From NCBI RefSeq assembly GCF_014211975.1, contig NZ_CP060084.1:4289001-4353000 (forward strand): 64,000 nt of DNA, written 5' to 3'. A program made the position numbers and the translations under genes. Origin of the DNA: Teredinibacter haidensis. Its GTDB lineage: Bacteria > Pseudomonadota > Gammaproteobacteria > Pseudomonadales > Cellvibrionaceae. The notes below the pieces were generated by a model that saw nothing but the letters and a program-made list of their open reading frames with translations, did not search any database and had not been told where the DNA came from. Below are positions 16,556 through 25,785 of this stretch, one piece after another; position 1 is the first letter of the stretch, and each line of letters starts with the position of its first letter.

Positions 16556-17929
16556 GTGAGTAGCATGAAGAACTTAACATTCGCTAAATCAGTGCGCACT
16601 ATTAATTCACTTGTGTTAGCACTTGTTGCGGTTACCTTTTTCGTTCCGGCTGTCGTTGATAAGGCCTTGGAGGTTGTCGGATACGACAATCTCCTGATGG
16701 CTGATGCATTGGCGCAAGGATCGAAAAAAGAGAAACGCAAATTGCCCGGCATGAGCGAGTCCATGTTCAAAAAGTTGGGCAAAGTTACAGAAGCGGCTTC
16801 GCCAGAAGAAGGTTCAGGCAAAGAACCGGATTTTGCGCTAGCGATTAAGGAACTGAAAAAGATTGAGAAGGGTTGCGAAAAATGTAACGCCTACGAAGTT
16901 GCTCAGGTGTATAACTACTTCGGGTGGGTTTACTACTCGATGGAGGACTACCCTAACTCAATCAAATACTACAATTTAGTGGTTAAGCAGTCTCCGAACA
17001 TTCCATGGGGTATGGAATTGCAGAGCATTTATACTCTGGCTCAGTTGGAATATACCCAGGAACGTTACGCTAAAGCGATTGCCCATTTGGATAAATGGAT
17101 GGAGCTTTCCGATACCGTCGGTGCTGATGTTTACAATCTTAAGTCCAGTATTTGTTATCAGATGGAAGACAAAAACTGCGCAATTAAGAACATCAATATC
17201 GCGATCAATATGGTCGAGGAAAAAGGAAAAATCGCCAAAGAAGCTTGGTACAGCTTGAAGCGGTCTCTCTACTTAGAGAAGGAAGATTATAAGTCTGCGT
17301 TGCCGATTTTAGTGAAGCTTGTTCGTCACTACCCCAAGAAAGCCTATCACCAGCAGCTCGCCAGCGTTTACGGTATGCTGGAGCAGGAGAAGATGCAACT
17401 TGCGGCGCTTGACGGCCTATACCTTATGGGTGGTATCGAGAAAGAGCAGAAGCTTCTGAACTTGGCTTATCTGCTGATTCAAGGCGAATACCCTTATCGT
17501 GCAGCCAAGATTCTGGAAAAAGGTTTCGCTGATAAAATGCTTAAGCGAAACGAAAGAAATCTGGAAACTCTTGCGAAAGCTTGGGGGCAGGCACAGGAAA
17601 AGCGCAAAGCTATACCTATCATGGAAGAAGCAGCTAAATTGTCTGATAACGGCGATCTTTTCGGTACTCTGATGGGCCTTTACCTCGATATAGACGATAG
17701 TAAGAAAGCTATCAAAGCGGGTAAAGATGCGCTGAAAAAAGGTAAGTTGAAGCGCGTAGGTGACATTAATCTGAATATTGGTGTTGCCTTACTCGATATT
17801 GGTAATTTCGGCGATGCTATCTCTTACTTCAAAGAAGCGAAGAAGGATAAGAGAACCAAGCGCTTTGCTGAAACTTGGTTGAAGTATGCTGAGCGAGAAG
17901 AGTATCGTCGGAAGCAGCTCGAGAGCTAG
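16556..17929 (+). CDS. TPR-repeat protein of the TonB2-type operon
   Basis: The protein has 457 residues. GTG at 16556 is preferred, since AGAGGA lies 7 bases before it and the gene begins 3 bases after tonB; an ATG at 16565 is possible. A hydrophobic segment near residues 17-30 probably exports or anchors it, ending near ADALAQG. The rest is tetratricopeptide-like helical repeats (YEVAQVYNYFGWVYYSMEDYPNSIKYYNLVV, AIAHLDKWMEL, GDINLNIGVALLDIGNFGDAISYF). A TPR protein is the usual last gene of DUF3450/TtpC clusters, probably scaffolding the periplasmic complex. The Cys pair in EKGCEKCNAY is conserved-looking. A terminator follows. Confidence 0.88.
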   Translation: MSSMKNLTFAKSVRTINSLVLALVAVTFFVPAVVDKALEVVGYDNLLMADALAQGSKKEKRKLPGMSESMFKKLGKVTEAASPEEGSGKEPDFALAIKELKKIEKGCEKCNAYEVAQVYNYFGWVYYSMEDYPNSIKYYNLVVKQSPNIPWGMELQSIYTLAQLEYTQERYAKAIAHLDKWMELSDTVGADVYNLKSSICYQMEDKNCAIKNINIAINMVEEKGKIAKEAWYSLKRSLYLEKEDYKSALPILVKLVRHYPKKAYHQQLASVYGMLEQEKMQLAALDGLYLMGGIEKEQKLLNLAYLLIQGEYPYRAAKILEKGFADKMLKRNERNLETLAKAWGQAQEKRKAIPIMEEAAKLSDNGDLFGTLMGLYLDIDDSKKAIKAGKDALKKGKLKRVGDINLNIGVALLDIGNFGDAISYFKEAKKDKRTKRFAETWLKYAEREEYRRKQLES

Positions 17930-17947
17930 GTAATAATACCGTCTGTA

Positions 17948-17976
17948 AAAGGGGGAGCTTAACGCTCCCTTTTTTT
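17948..17976 (+). terminator. Rho-independent terminator of the TonB operon
   Basis: A stem of GGGAGC with GCTCCC around a 5-base loop TTAAC, extended by A/T pairs, is followed by seven T. It lies 18 bases after the TPR gene. Confidence 0.9.
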
Positions 17977-18021
17977 GTGCCTTGAATAGATGGGCTTCAC
18001 TATGAGCGATGGCTTCAGGGA

Positions 18022-18498
18022 GTGCGTGACTCAGATGGCAGTATAATAGCGATTGTAAGAAAAGCTATGCTTGCCTCGGAGCAACTACCTGAGCCACCGG
18101 CTATGACTCTCGATACCCGTTCGGCTCTAAACGATAATGATACTGCCAGCGAAAAATTGGCGAGTAGTTACCTGCGTGACCCGGCCTTCGCCGCTTTGCT
18201 AGTGGCAATCGTTCCTAGCCCTCTCTATTTACAGTCAACACCAGCAACGATCTTGGCTGCTTTTATTGCACTATTGGGTATGCCGAAGGTGGCTAGCTTA
18301 GCGAAAGGCCGCTCCGTAAAAAGCCTATTTATTGTCCGCAGCGCTAAGGTGACCAAGCTTCATCAGTAAATCTGGCAACGAACGTTTAATGATTCAGTCC
18401 GGTATGGGGAGCTTTCTGGTGTTGCGCAGGATAAGCGAAGTATGAGTATTGGCGATTTTGAGCGCTTTGAAGGATCAAAAATATTTCCTCGACAGTAG
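18022..18498 (+). pseudogene. decayed HDOD-domain gene with in-frame TAA
   Basis: An open frame from GTG 18022 reads to TAA at 18367-18369 (115 residues). It contains HDOD-like segments LRDPAFAALLVAIVPSPLYL and IALLGMPKVASLAKGRSVKSLFIVRS. Directly after the TAA the same frame continues as IWQRTFNDSVRYGELSGVAQDKR until TAG at 18496. That is the position where HDOD proteins continue with a Trp-x-x-Ser-Val helix. The N-terminus also looks cut (only 45 bases after the TonB terminator) and the C-terminal third is missing. I read this as a dead HDOD gene with a nonsense mutation and further deletion. A short expressed protein is possible but less likely. Confidence 0.6.
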
Positions 18499-18547
18499 TC
18501 CTTTTACCTGTGTTGTCGCGACAATAGTAAGTGGGAAATTGAATCGA

Positions 18548-18589
18548 GATAAAAAGTACTGGCGTAGTTTGGCGCCAGTACTTTTTATC
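18548..18589. terminator. strong bidirectional terminator, 17-bp perfect stem
   Basis: GATAAAAAGTACTGGCG and its exact reverse complement are separated by an 8-base loop (18565-18572). An A run on one side and T run on the other allow termination both ways. On the minus strand it ends ilvD, whose stop is 6 bases away; on the plus strand it would stop read-through from the HDOD remnant. Confidence 0.9.
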
Positions 18590-18594
18590 GCTTA

Positions 18595-20427
18595 TCAAAG
18601 CTTGCTAAGATCGCGAACGGCGCCTTTGTCTGCGCTGGTTGCCAGCAAGGCATAGGCTTTTAGTGCTGCTGAAACTTTTCTTGGGCGTTCCTGTACAGGC
18701 TTCCAGCCACTAGCTTTTTTTGCTTCTCGGCGTGCCGCCAATTCGCTAGGAGTGAGTTTTACATTGATGCTACGGTTAGGAATGTCGATATGAATGAGGT
18801 CGCCATTTTCAACCAATCCAATTGCACCGCCCGCTGCGGCTTCTGGGGAAACGTGACCAATAGAGAGGCCCGATGTGCCGCCAGAAAATCGACCATCGGT
18901 TAACAGCGCGCAGGATTTTCCCAAGCCTTTGGATTTCAGGTAGGAGGTCGGATATAGCATTTCCTGCATGCCTGGCCCACCTTTTGGACCTTCATAACGA
19001 ATTATAACGACTGATCCCGCTTTTACTTTACCATCCAAAATATCTCGTACGGCGTCGTCTTGAGATTCTGTAATATGTGCTGGGCCGTCAAAAACTAGGT
19101 TTGAGTCATCTACGCCCGCGGTTTTAACTACACAACCATCTTCTGCGATGTTGCCGTAAAGTATCGCCAGGCCCCCTTCTTTGCTAAAGGCATTTTCATA
19201 ATCGCGAATACATCCCTGCGCGCGATCGCCATCTAATGTTGGCCAGCGGGTGCTCTGGCTAAAGGCTGTCTGCGTGGGTATGCCTGCTGGTCCGGCGCTA
19301 TAAAATTGGTTTACCTTTGGATCATTCGTCGATTTGATATCCCACTGTGCAATTGCATCGGAAAGGGTTTTGCTGTGAACGGTAGATACGCGGGTGTCGA
19401 GTAATCCAGCCCGGTCAAGTTCACCTAAAATGGCCATAATGCCGCCGGCCCGGTGTACATCTTCAACGTGGTATTTGGGCGTATTGGGCGCAACCTTACA
19501 GAGCTGAGGTATAACACGACTTAAACGGTCGATGTCCTGTAAGTTAAAATCAACTTCGGCTTCTTGAGCAAGCGCCAACAGGTGGAGAATGGTGTTGGTA
19601 GATCCGCCCATTGCGATATCTAGAGTGATGGCATTTTCAAAACCCGCTTTAGAGCTAATGCTTCGGGGGAGGACAGAGCTGTTGTCGTTCTCGTAATAGT
19701 CGCGGGTGATATCCACGATTAGTTGACCTGCACGCTCGAACAAGGCCTTTCGGTCGGAGTGAGTGGCCAGCATAGTACCGTTGCCTGGTAGGCTAAGGCC
19801 CAGAACTTCGGTTAAACAGTTCATGGAGTTGGCCGTAAACATCCCAGAGCAGGAGCCGCAGGTGGGGCAGGCACTGCGCTCGTATTCGGCAACCGTTTCA
19901 TCGTCGGCAGAATCATCGGCGGCAATCACCATGGCATCTACCAAGTCGAGCCCGTGTTCTGAAAGCTTGGTTTTACCCGCTTCCATCGGCCCTCCGGAGA
20001 CAAATACCGCAGGTATATTTAAGCGCATGGCAGCCATAAGCATACCCGGAGTGATTTTGTCACAGTTAGAAATGCAAACCATGGCATCGGCGCAGTGGGC
20101 GTTAACCATATACTCTACAGAGTCGGCGATAATATCGCGGCTGGGGAGGCTGTAGAGCATGCCGTCATGCCCCATAGCAATACCGTCGTCTACGGCAATA
20201 GTATTGAATTCTTTGGCAACGCCACCGGCTTTTTCAATTTCTCGGGCCACCAATTGGCCGAGATCTTTGAGGTGAACGTGGCCTGGCACAAATTGCGTAA
20301 AGGAGTTAACGACAGCAATAATCGGCTTTTGAAAGTCGTCATCTTTCATTCCTGTCGCGCGCCAAAGAGCGCGAGCTCCAGCCATATTACGTCCGGCTGT
20401 GGTTGTTCTAGAGCGATATTGCGGCAT
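18595..20427 (-). CDS. ilvD: dihydroxy-acid dehydratase
   Basis: The protein has 610 residues. The start at ATG 20427 gives MPQYRSRTTTAGRNMAGARALWRATGM, the exact family N-terminus, with GAGGG 8 bases before; an in-frame TTG at 20442 overlaps that ribosome site and is rejected. It dehydrates dihydroxy-acids to 2-keto acids in valine, leucine and isoleucine synthesis. Iron-sulphur ligands are in SNCDKITPGM and the ACPTCGSCSGMFTANSMNC block. The C-terminus TSADKGAVRDLSKL is normal. Threonine deaminase (ilvA), another branched-chain enzyme, is at 47.0 kb. It stands alone with its own terminator. Confidence 0.98.
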   Translation of the reverse strand: MPQYRSRTTTAGRNMAGARALWRATGMKDDDFQKPIIAVVNSFTQFVPGHVHLKDLGQLVAREIEKAGGVAKEFNTIAVDDGIAMGHDGMLYSLPSRDIIADSVEYMVNAHCADAMVCISNCDKITPGMLMAAMRLNIPAVFVSGGPMEAGKTKLSEHGLDLVDAMVIAADDSADDETVAEYERSACPTCGSCSGMFTANSMNCLTEVLGLSLPGNGTMLATHSDRKALFERAGQLIVDITRDYYENDNSSVLPRSISSKAGFENAITLDIAMGGSTNTILHLLALAQEAEVDFNLQDIDRLSRVIPQLCKVAPNTPKYHVEDVHRAGGIMAILGELDRAGLLDTRVSTVHSKTLSDAIAQWDIKSTNDPKVNQFYSAGPAGIPTQTAFSQSTRWPTLDGDRAQGCIRDYENAFSKEGGLAILYGNIAEDGCVVKTAGVDDSNLVFDGPAHITESQDDAVRDILDGKVKAGSVVIIRYEGPKGGPGMQEMLYPTSYLKSKGLGKSCALLTDGRFSGGTSGLSIGHVSPEAAAGGAIGLVENGDLIHIDIPNRSINVKLTPSELAARREAKKASGWKPVQERPRKVSAALKAYALLATSADKGAVRDLSKL

Positions 20428-20512
20428 CTGCTTAACCCTCAAAAAAAGCGTGTTGATAAAGTGGTCGAGAAGGATAGCAGAAACACTGTTAAATTTCGTT
20501 AGGGAATGGGCC

Positions 20513-22192
20513 TCAACTCACCGCATTTGGGTAGTGCCTTTTTATCTGTTTAGACAGGAAAGTGAAACGTTTGTACTGTTTGTTGTCTGGCCCTATCTGC
20601 CCTACAGCGCGCAGGCACCTGCGGCAGAGACGCTCGTAGCGCTCATTAAATCCATTTGCGTCTGTGTCGGCAATAATCGCTTGAATCAGATTAAGGTTGA
20701 GGCCTGAATGGCGAGGGTAGGTGGCGAGGGCTTCGATAAACACATCGATAGATGTATCGAAAGATTTATTTTCGTAGGAGGAAATACCCTCTTTGGTCAG
20801 TTTTGCGGCGATTACCTTGCCTGCTTCACTGAATGGTTCTGAGCTTATGCCATCGATAAGCTGCATAACATCGGGATCATTTGTGTGGCGGGCTGCCAGC
20901 TGTGCGAGAATTTCCGATGCATCTCCTTCCTGGTTCATGGATTGTAGTGTTCGAGCATATTCAAGGCTGGTTTCAATGGGTGGTGCAGCCAAATTTTGGT
21001 ACATGTTTTTGGCTTTGTCCGCAGAGAGTTTGGCTTTTACTTCGTCGCCCAAGCCAATAAGCACCTGTGTTTCCACCATTTGTGCTTGCGTCACAACTTC
21101 GGGGCGATCTGAATAGCGCTTGCGAGCCCGATCCAGAAAGCTGTTGGCTTGGCGCCCGAGCATTTTTGCATCGGTTGAGTCATCGCCTTTAATCACTTCA
21201 GACGCTTTGCGTGCATAATTAAAGTAGTCCTGTTCCGATTCATGACAGGAATTGAGCCCCCATTTGATCGCATATTGATGGGATTTTAAGGCGGTGTCAT
21301 CGTCTTGGTTGTATTCGGCCAGCGTCGCAAGCCTTCGATGTCGTAATACAGCTTTAGGAGATATGCGTGTTCCGTTTTCAGTTGCGTGCTGTGCGGCGGC
21401 CATATCTTTTCTTTTGACGTGGACTTCTGCCAGTACGTCGTGGGCTTCGATATAGCGGTCGTCTTCGGCGATAATGGATTTGAGTACATCCTCTGCAGAT
21501 TCTAGGTTGCCTAGTTCCAACTGTGTTTTCGCCAGGCCCAATTTAGCCCACACCATGGGCTTTTTAGACAGCACACTTTCGTACATCTGCTTGGCTTCTT
21601 TCAATTGCTTGAGTAGGAAGTGCAGCTGGCCCTTCATCTTTAAGCAATCTGCAGCATAGCGACTGCCTTGGCCAATAAGTTCGTTACAGCTATTCAACGC
21701 TTGTTGGTACTCGCCGTCGGAGATGTTCCTTTTTATATGGATAAGCGCCTCGTGGCGAATGATGGCTTTATTGAGCCTTACCTTTAATGACTGTTGGGTG
21801 TAGGGCTTGGTAATGTAATCGTCGGGCTGGCATTCCAGGGCGCCGAGTACCATTTCCCGAGAAGATTCACCGGTGATCATGACAAATAAACTGGTCATAA
21901 GCAGTACACGCAGAAAGCGTACTTCTTCAAGAATTTGCTGCCCGTCTTTGCCCGCGCCTAAATTGTAATCACACAGCACAATATCGTATTTTCGTTTGCC
22001 GCAGGCCTTAATGGCCTCTTCGCCATTAGCGGCTGTATCGACACTATGAACGCCAAAGTTTTTGAGCGTGCGTGTCAGAGATCCCCGAATTTCTGGGAAG
22101 TCGTCAATTACCAGGCATTTTTTATTGCTGTAGATCTTAACTATATCGATCTGCCGTATGTCTTGTAAGCTGGTATTAAGCAGTGGGTTCAT
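20513..22192 (-). CDS. response regulator with TPR output region
   Basis: The protein has 559 residues. An N-terminal receiver domain (about 23-145) has the acidic pocket in VIDDFPE, the phospho-acceptor Asp in IVLCDYNLG (about residue 75) and the lysine in DDYITKPY. Instead of a DNA-binding domain, the C-terminal 400 residues are tetratricopeptide repeats (ALNSCNELIGQG, AKLGLAKTQLELGNLESAEDVL, AHDVLAEVHVKRKDMAAAQHA). It is therefore likely a phosphorylation-controlled protein scaffold. Such REC-TPR proteins are common in Pseudomonas and marine relatives, with poorly defined targets. No histidine kinase is adjacent. Confidence 0.88.
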   Translation of the reverse strand: MNPLLNTSLQDIRQIDIVKIYSNKKCLVIDDFPEIRGSLTRTLKNFGVHSVDTAANGEEAIKACGKRKYDIVLCDYNLGAGKDGQQILEEVRFLRVLLMTSLFVMITGESSREMVLGALECQPDDYITKPYTQQSLKVRLNKAIIRHEALIHIKRNISDGEYQQALNSCNELIGQGSRYAADCLKMKGQLHFLLKQLKEAKQMYESVLSKKPMVWAKLGLAKTQLELGNLESAEDVLKSIIAEDDRYIEAHDVLAEVHVKRKDMAAAQHATENGTRISPKAVLRHRRLATLAEYNQDDDTALKSHQYAIKWGLNSCHESEQDYFNYARKASEVIKGDDSTDAKMLGRQANSFLDRARKRYSDRPEVVTQAQMVETQVLIGLGDEVKAKLSADKAKNMYQNLAAPPIETSLEYARTLQSMNQEGDASEILAQLAARHTNDPDVMQLIDGISSEPFSEAGKVIAAKLTKEGISSYENKSFDTSIDVFIEALATYPRHSGLNLNLIQAIIADTDANGFNERYERLCRRCLRAVGQIGPDNKQYKRFTFLSKQIKRHYPNAVS

Positions 22193-22327
22193 TCTCTATT
22201 GCCTGGCAAACGTAATATGTAGATAAAACTTTTTTTACTTTTGTTTTCGTCGGGTGAATGTATGAAGTCTAGGCAATAAATGAAGGGTCTGCTGGATTAG
22301 GGCAGATAGAGGGAGGTAAATGTGAGC

Positions 22328-22358
22328 TTACCCAGTAGCTCAATAGGCTACTGGGTAA
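22328..22358. terminator. perfect 12-bp hairpin overlapping the argA stop codon
   Basis: TTACCCAGTAGC pairs exactly with GCTACTGGGTAA around a 7-base loop. The argA stop codon (22348-22350) lies inside the 3' arm. No long T run follows in the argA direction, so it may be a weak terminator or an mRNA 3'-end stabiliser rather than a classical terminator. Confidence 0.55.
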
Positions 22359-23673
22359 CATCTTTTAATAATATTTTCGATTTTCTTTGATAGTTATACA
22401 GCGCTTGTCTTTCGCCGGGCAGCTGTTCGAGGCTTGTTTCGGCAAATCCCTGTTCGATAAACCAATGTGCGGTCTGTGTAGTTAGAGCAAATAGTTTAGT
22501 CATTTTCAACTTATGGGCTTGTCTTTCAATGTGGGTCAGCAGTTTCGCTGCACGTCCACCACTCTGATAGTCGTGGTGTATCGCCACACAGGCCAACTCA
22601 CCCGCTTGAGCTGTTTCGATTGGGTAGAGAGCGGCACAGCCAACAATCAGATTGTCCTTTTCCATGACCGTAAAAAAACCAATCTCGGTTTCCAGAAGAT
22701 CGCGTGAACGCTTAACCAGAATGCCCTTGTTCTCTAGCGGCTCTATCAAATTGAGAATGCCAACGACATCTTCTATGCGCGCGCGTCGAATGGTTTCGTA
22801 GCTATCACGGTACACCATGGTGCCCGAGCCATCGCGGGTATAGAGTTCCTTTAACAGTGCGCCATCTTCCGCGGCTGATACCACATGGGCGCGGGATACG
22901 CCGCCATCACAGGCTTGGTAGCAGGCGCGCAGGGAAAAATAGGTGTTACTCAGGTTATGCTGTTGTTGTTCTACCAAAAAACGTTCGCATTGCAGTAGGG
23001 TCAGTTCTCGAAATTGCCGTTTGTTTTTGTCGATGATAGGGCCATCGTCGTTATAGGCAATCAGCTTGTCGGCCCGTATAGCGGTGGCAATATGGATAGC
23101 AACATCGGCGAAGCTTAAGTTGAAAGCTTCCCCTGTGAACGAATAGCCGAGAGGCGATACCAGCGTAAGGCTGTTATCGTTTAATAGTTTGGTAATCGCT
23201 TCGGCATCGACGCTTCTTACTTTACCGGTTAAATGGAAGTCCACCCCATCGATAACACCCTGTGGCATTGCGGTGACAAAATTGCCGCTGCGCACGCGAA
23301 TTTTGGCCCCGTACATGGGGGATTCTGGTAAACCACAGGAGAAGGCTGCCTCGATTGCAAAGCGGGTTTCGCCGGTGGCTTTCATGACATCAACCAAGTG
23401 TTCGCGCTCGGTAATGCGAACGCCCTTGTAGAACTGGGATGTCACGCCGGAAGCAAGAAGTTGCCGCTCTATTTGAGGTCGGGCTCCATGCACAACCACC
23501 AGTTTGACGCCTAAGCTGTTTAGCAGGGCTAAATCGTTAATAATATTGGGAAAACTGTCCTGCGCAATACAGTCTCCCGGCAGCATTACGACAAAGGTTT
23601 TGCCTCTGTGGCTGTTGATGTAAGGCGATGTCTGGCGGAACCATTGAATGTATTGATCGGCTTGTTCAGTCAC
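22348..23673 (-). CDS. argA: amino-acid N-acetyltransferase (N-acetylglutamate synthase)
   Basis: This 441-residue enzyme makes N-acetylglutamate from glutamate and acetyl-CoA, the first step of arginine synthesis. The N-terminal amino-acid-kinase-like domain (about 8-280) has FVVMLPGDCI, LLNSLGVKLVVVHGARPQIE and LVSPLGYSFTGEAFN; it normally binds arginine for feedback control. The C-terminal GNAT domain (about 295-435) has GCAALYPIETAQAGELACVAIHHDYQSGGRAAKLL. The length matches E. coli ArgA (443). It is the last gene of a PhzF-argE-argA group, 59 bases after argE. Confidence 0.97.
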   Translation of the reverse strand: MTEQADQYIQWFRQTSPYINSHRGKTFVVMLPGDCIAQDSFPNIINDLALLNSLGVKLVVVHGARPQIERQLLASGVTSQFYKGVRITEREHLVDVMKATGETRFAIEAAFSCGLPESPMYGAKIRVRSGNFVTAMPQGVIDGVDFHLTGKVRSVDAEAITKLLNDNSLTLVSPLGYSFTGEAFNLSFADVAIHIATAIRADKLIAYNDDGPIIDKNKRQFRELTLLQCERFLVEQQQHNLSNTYFSLRACYQACDGGVSRAHVVSAAEDGALLKELYTRDGSGTMVYRDSYETIRRARIEDVVGILNLIEPLENKGILVKRSRDLLETEIGFFTVMEKDNLIVGCAALYPIETAQAGELACVAIHHDYQSGGRAAKLLTHIERQAHKLKMTKLFALTTQTAHWFIEQGFAETSLEQLPGERQALYNYQRKSKILLKDVTQ

Positions 23674-23732
23674 GGTTTTTTCTTATGTCGTATTAATGAG
23701 TTTGGCAAGTATAAGGTAATTGTTTTTCGGCG

Positions 23733-24902
23733 TCAGACCTTTGCTGAGTGAGGCGTTAAACACAGTTGCGTAATCAGTTCGCGTATACAGTTTACCGCCG
23801 GAGTTACCTGGCTTTGTTCCATGTACTCGTTGGGTTGGTGTGCCTGATCAATTGAGCCTGGCCCCATCACTAGTGTTTGCATACCGAGTTTCTTCAAATA
23901 GGGTGCTTCGGTTGCAAAGGCCACTGAGCCGGCGCTGTGGCCGCTCAGCTTTTCTGCCAGTGTTACCAGTTCGCTGTCAGCTTGCTGTTCGTAGGCGTCG
24001 ATGCCGGGAACCAGGCAATCTAGAGTCAACGGTGTATGGAATGCCTCTCCGATGGGGCGAAGTCGCTGCTCCAGTGTGTTGCGAAGCTCTTGCGGGTTCA
24101 TACCCGGTAACGGACGTAGGTCGAAGTGAATTTCGCAGTGCCCACAAATGCGGTTGGGGTTGTCGCCACCGTGTATATGCCCCAGGTTTAGGGTGGGAAA
24201 ATCCACCGCAAATCCGGGGTGGCGATAATTTTCTTTTAGCTGGTTTTGGAAGTTCAGCAGCTCGCTCATCACCGCATGCATGGTTTCCAGGGCGTTGTGC
24301 CCCAAGCTAGGATCGGATGAGTGACCGGCAAGCCCCTGAATTCGAACCGCTTCCATCATAATACCCTTGTGCATACGAATAGGCCTCATACCGGTTGGCT
24401 CACCGATAACGGCATAACGGGCCTTTGGGCGGCCGGCGAGGGCCAGTGCGCGGGCACCATTCATGGAGGACTCTTCGTCAGAAGTGGCCAGTATGATCAG
24501 GGGTTGCTGAAGCCTATTTAAACTGCCCTTAAGGGCATCCAGTGCAGCGAGCACGACGGGGAAGAAGCCCTTCATATCGGTTGCCCCCAAACCGTAGAAA
24601 CGGTTGTCTCGCTCTTCCAGGGTGAAAGGGTCCTGTTGCCAGCGTTCGGGGTTGCAGGGCACCGTGTCTGTATGGCCTGCGAGTACCAGGCCGCCGGAGC
24701 CTGAGCCCAGCGTCGCGATCAGATTGGCCTTGCCATCCGCAACCTCCATCAACTCAATATCGAAACCCAGGGGGCTGAGCCAGTTGGCGAGTAGCTCAAC
24801 CACGGGGCGATTGCTCATGTCGAGTTTTGGCGAGGTACAGCTTACCGAGGGCAAGGCTATCAGCTGGCCGAGTCGATGGCTAAAAAGCTGAGTGTCTATC
24901 AT
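23733..24902 (-). CDS. argE: acetylornithine deacetylase
   Basis: This 389-residue zinc peptidase-like (M20) enzyme removes the acetyl group from N2-acetylornithine to give ornithine for arginine synthesis. Metal-site segments are LVLAGHTDTVPC (His, with Asp two residues on), GLGATDMKGF, TSDEESSMNGA (catalytic Glu pair) and AVIGEPT. The dimerisation domain contains KGIMMEAVRIQGLAGHSSDP. The start ATG overlaps the stop of the PhzF-family gene by 4 bases (ATGA). argA follows, so both acetylation and deacetylation steps of the linear arginine pathway are co-transcribed. Confidence 0.96.
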   Translation of the reverse strand: MIDTQLFSHRLGQLIALPSVSCTSPKLDMSNRPVVELLANWLSPLGFDIELMEVADGKANLIATLGSGSGGLVLAGHTDTVPCNPERWQQDPFTLEERDNRFYGLGATDMKGFFPVVLAALDALKGSLNRLQQPLIILATSDEESSMNGARALALAGRPKARYAVIGEPTGMRPIRMHKGIMMEAVRIQGLAGHSSDPSLGHNALETMHAVMSELLNFQNQLKENYRHPGFAVDFPTLNLGHIHGGDNPNRICGHCEIHFDLRPLPGMNPQELRNTLEQRLRPIGEAFHTPLTLDCLVPGIDAYEQQADSELVTLAEKLSGHSAGSVAFATEAPYLKKLGMQTLVMGPGSIDQAHQPNEYMEQSQVTPAVNCIRELITQLCLTPHSAKV

Positions 24903-25705
24903 AAATAAAAGGTGCCTTTGATCACGGTAACCGCTTCGCCTGCAATTTTTATCCGGTCGTTCACCCGTGTGAGTTTTAGTTCGCCACCCCTGCTTGAGAG
25001 TTGACGGGCGTTGAATGTCTGTTTGTTTAGCGTGTCCGCGTAGTATGGCACAAGTGATGTGTAGGCAGAGCCGGTTACAGGATCTTCGTCAATACCTGCT
25101 GCTGGAGCAAAAAATCGGCAGACAAAATCTACATCTTTGTGATCCCCTGTTCCAGGTGCTGTGCAGCAGATTCCAAATTGTGGAAATTTCTTGAGCAGGC
25201 TTGAATCCGGCTGCAATTCGAGTATCTGAGCACTGCTTTCGTACACGAGCTGCAGACGCTTGTCGTTGGCCATTGCCTTGGCAGGCAATGAGCCTAAGGC
25301 TTTTTCAAGCTGGGGGTCAATGGCGATAGGGTCAAGCAATTGAGCTGGGAAGTCGAGCTGGAGCTGCTGCTCTCTGTTAATCTCACAGCTGAGAATGCCA
25401 CTCATGGAGTGGAAGTTAATCTGTTTATGGCTGAAGCCCAGATATTTAAACAAAACATGAGCCGATGCGAGTGTGGCGTGACCGCAGAGTTCGATCTCAA
25501 CGGTGGGGGTAAACCACCGTATAGCGTAGTTAGCACCCTTTTCGTCAGTTGGGCCAACAAAGGCTGTTTCGGATAAGTTCATCTCGCCTGCAATGGCCTG
25601 CATCTGATTTTCGCTAAGCCAGCTGTCTAAAACGAACACCGCTGCCGGGTTTCCGCCAAAAGTATTATTAGTAAATGCATCGATCTGGTAAAAGGTAAAC
25701 TCCAT
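24899..25705 (-). CDS. PhzF-family isomerase/epimerase
   Basis: The protein has 268 residues. The PhzF/DapF-type double fold is clear: YQIDAFTNNTFGGNPAAVFVLDSWL with the family GNPAAV motif, AGEMNLSETAFV with the catalytic-type Glu (near residue 47), ELCGHATLASAHVLF and FAPAAGIDEDPVTGSAYTSLVPYY. It is not likely to make phenazines here, since no other phz genes are present. Such stand-alone homologues are metabolite isomerases of unknown substrate. It is translationally coupled to argE by an ATGA overlap and is divergent from the GspE-like gene with about 75-80 bases between starts. Confidence 0.92.
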   Translation of the reverse strand: MEFTFYQIDAFTNNTFGGNPAAVFVLDSWLSENQMQAIAGEMNLSETAFVGPTDEKGANYAIRWFTPTVEIELCGHATLASAHVLFKYLGFSHKQINFHSMSGILSCEINREQQLQLDFPAQLLDPIAIDPQLEKALGSLPAKAMANDKRLQLVYESSAQILELQPDSSLLKKFPQFGICCTAPGTGDHKDVDFVCRFFAPAAGIDEDPVTGSAYTSLVPYYADTLNKQTFNARQLSSRGGELKLTRVNDRIKIAGEAVTVIKGTFYL

Positions 25706-25785
25706 GGGCTTTGCTCCTGTTGCTATTATTGGATCCGGAAAAACAGCTACAATCGTCTCAAACTAATGATAATACCTGTGTGAAC

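Noticed and set aside
24899..25705. Phenazine biosynthesis role for the PhzF-family gene
   Set aside because: No other phz genes are nearby and the gene is coupled to argE; the PhzF fold alone does not indicate phenazine production.
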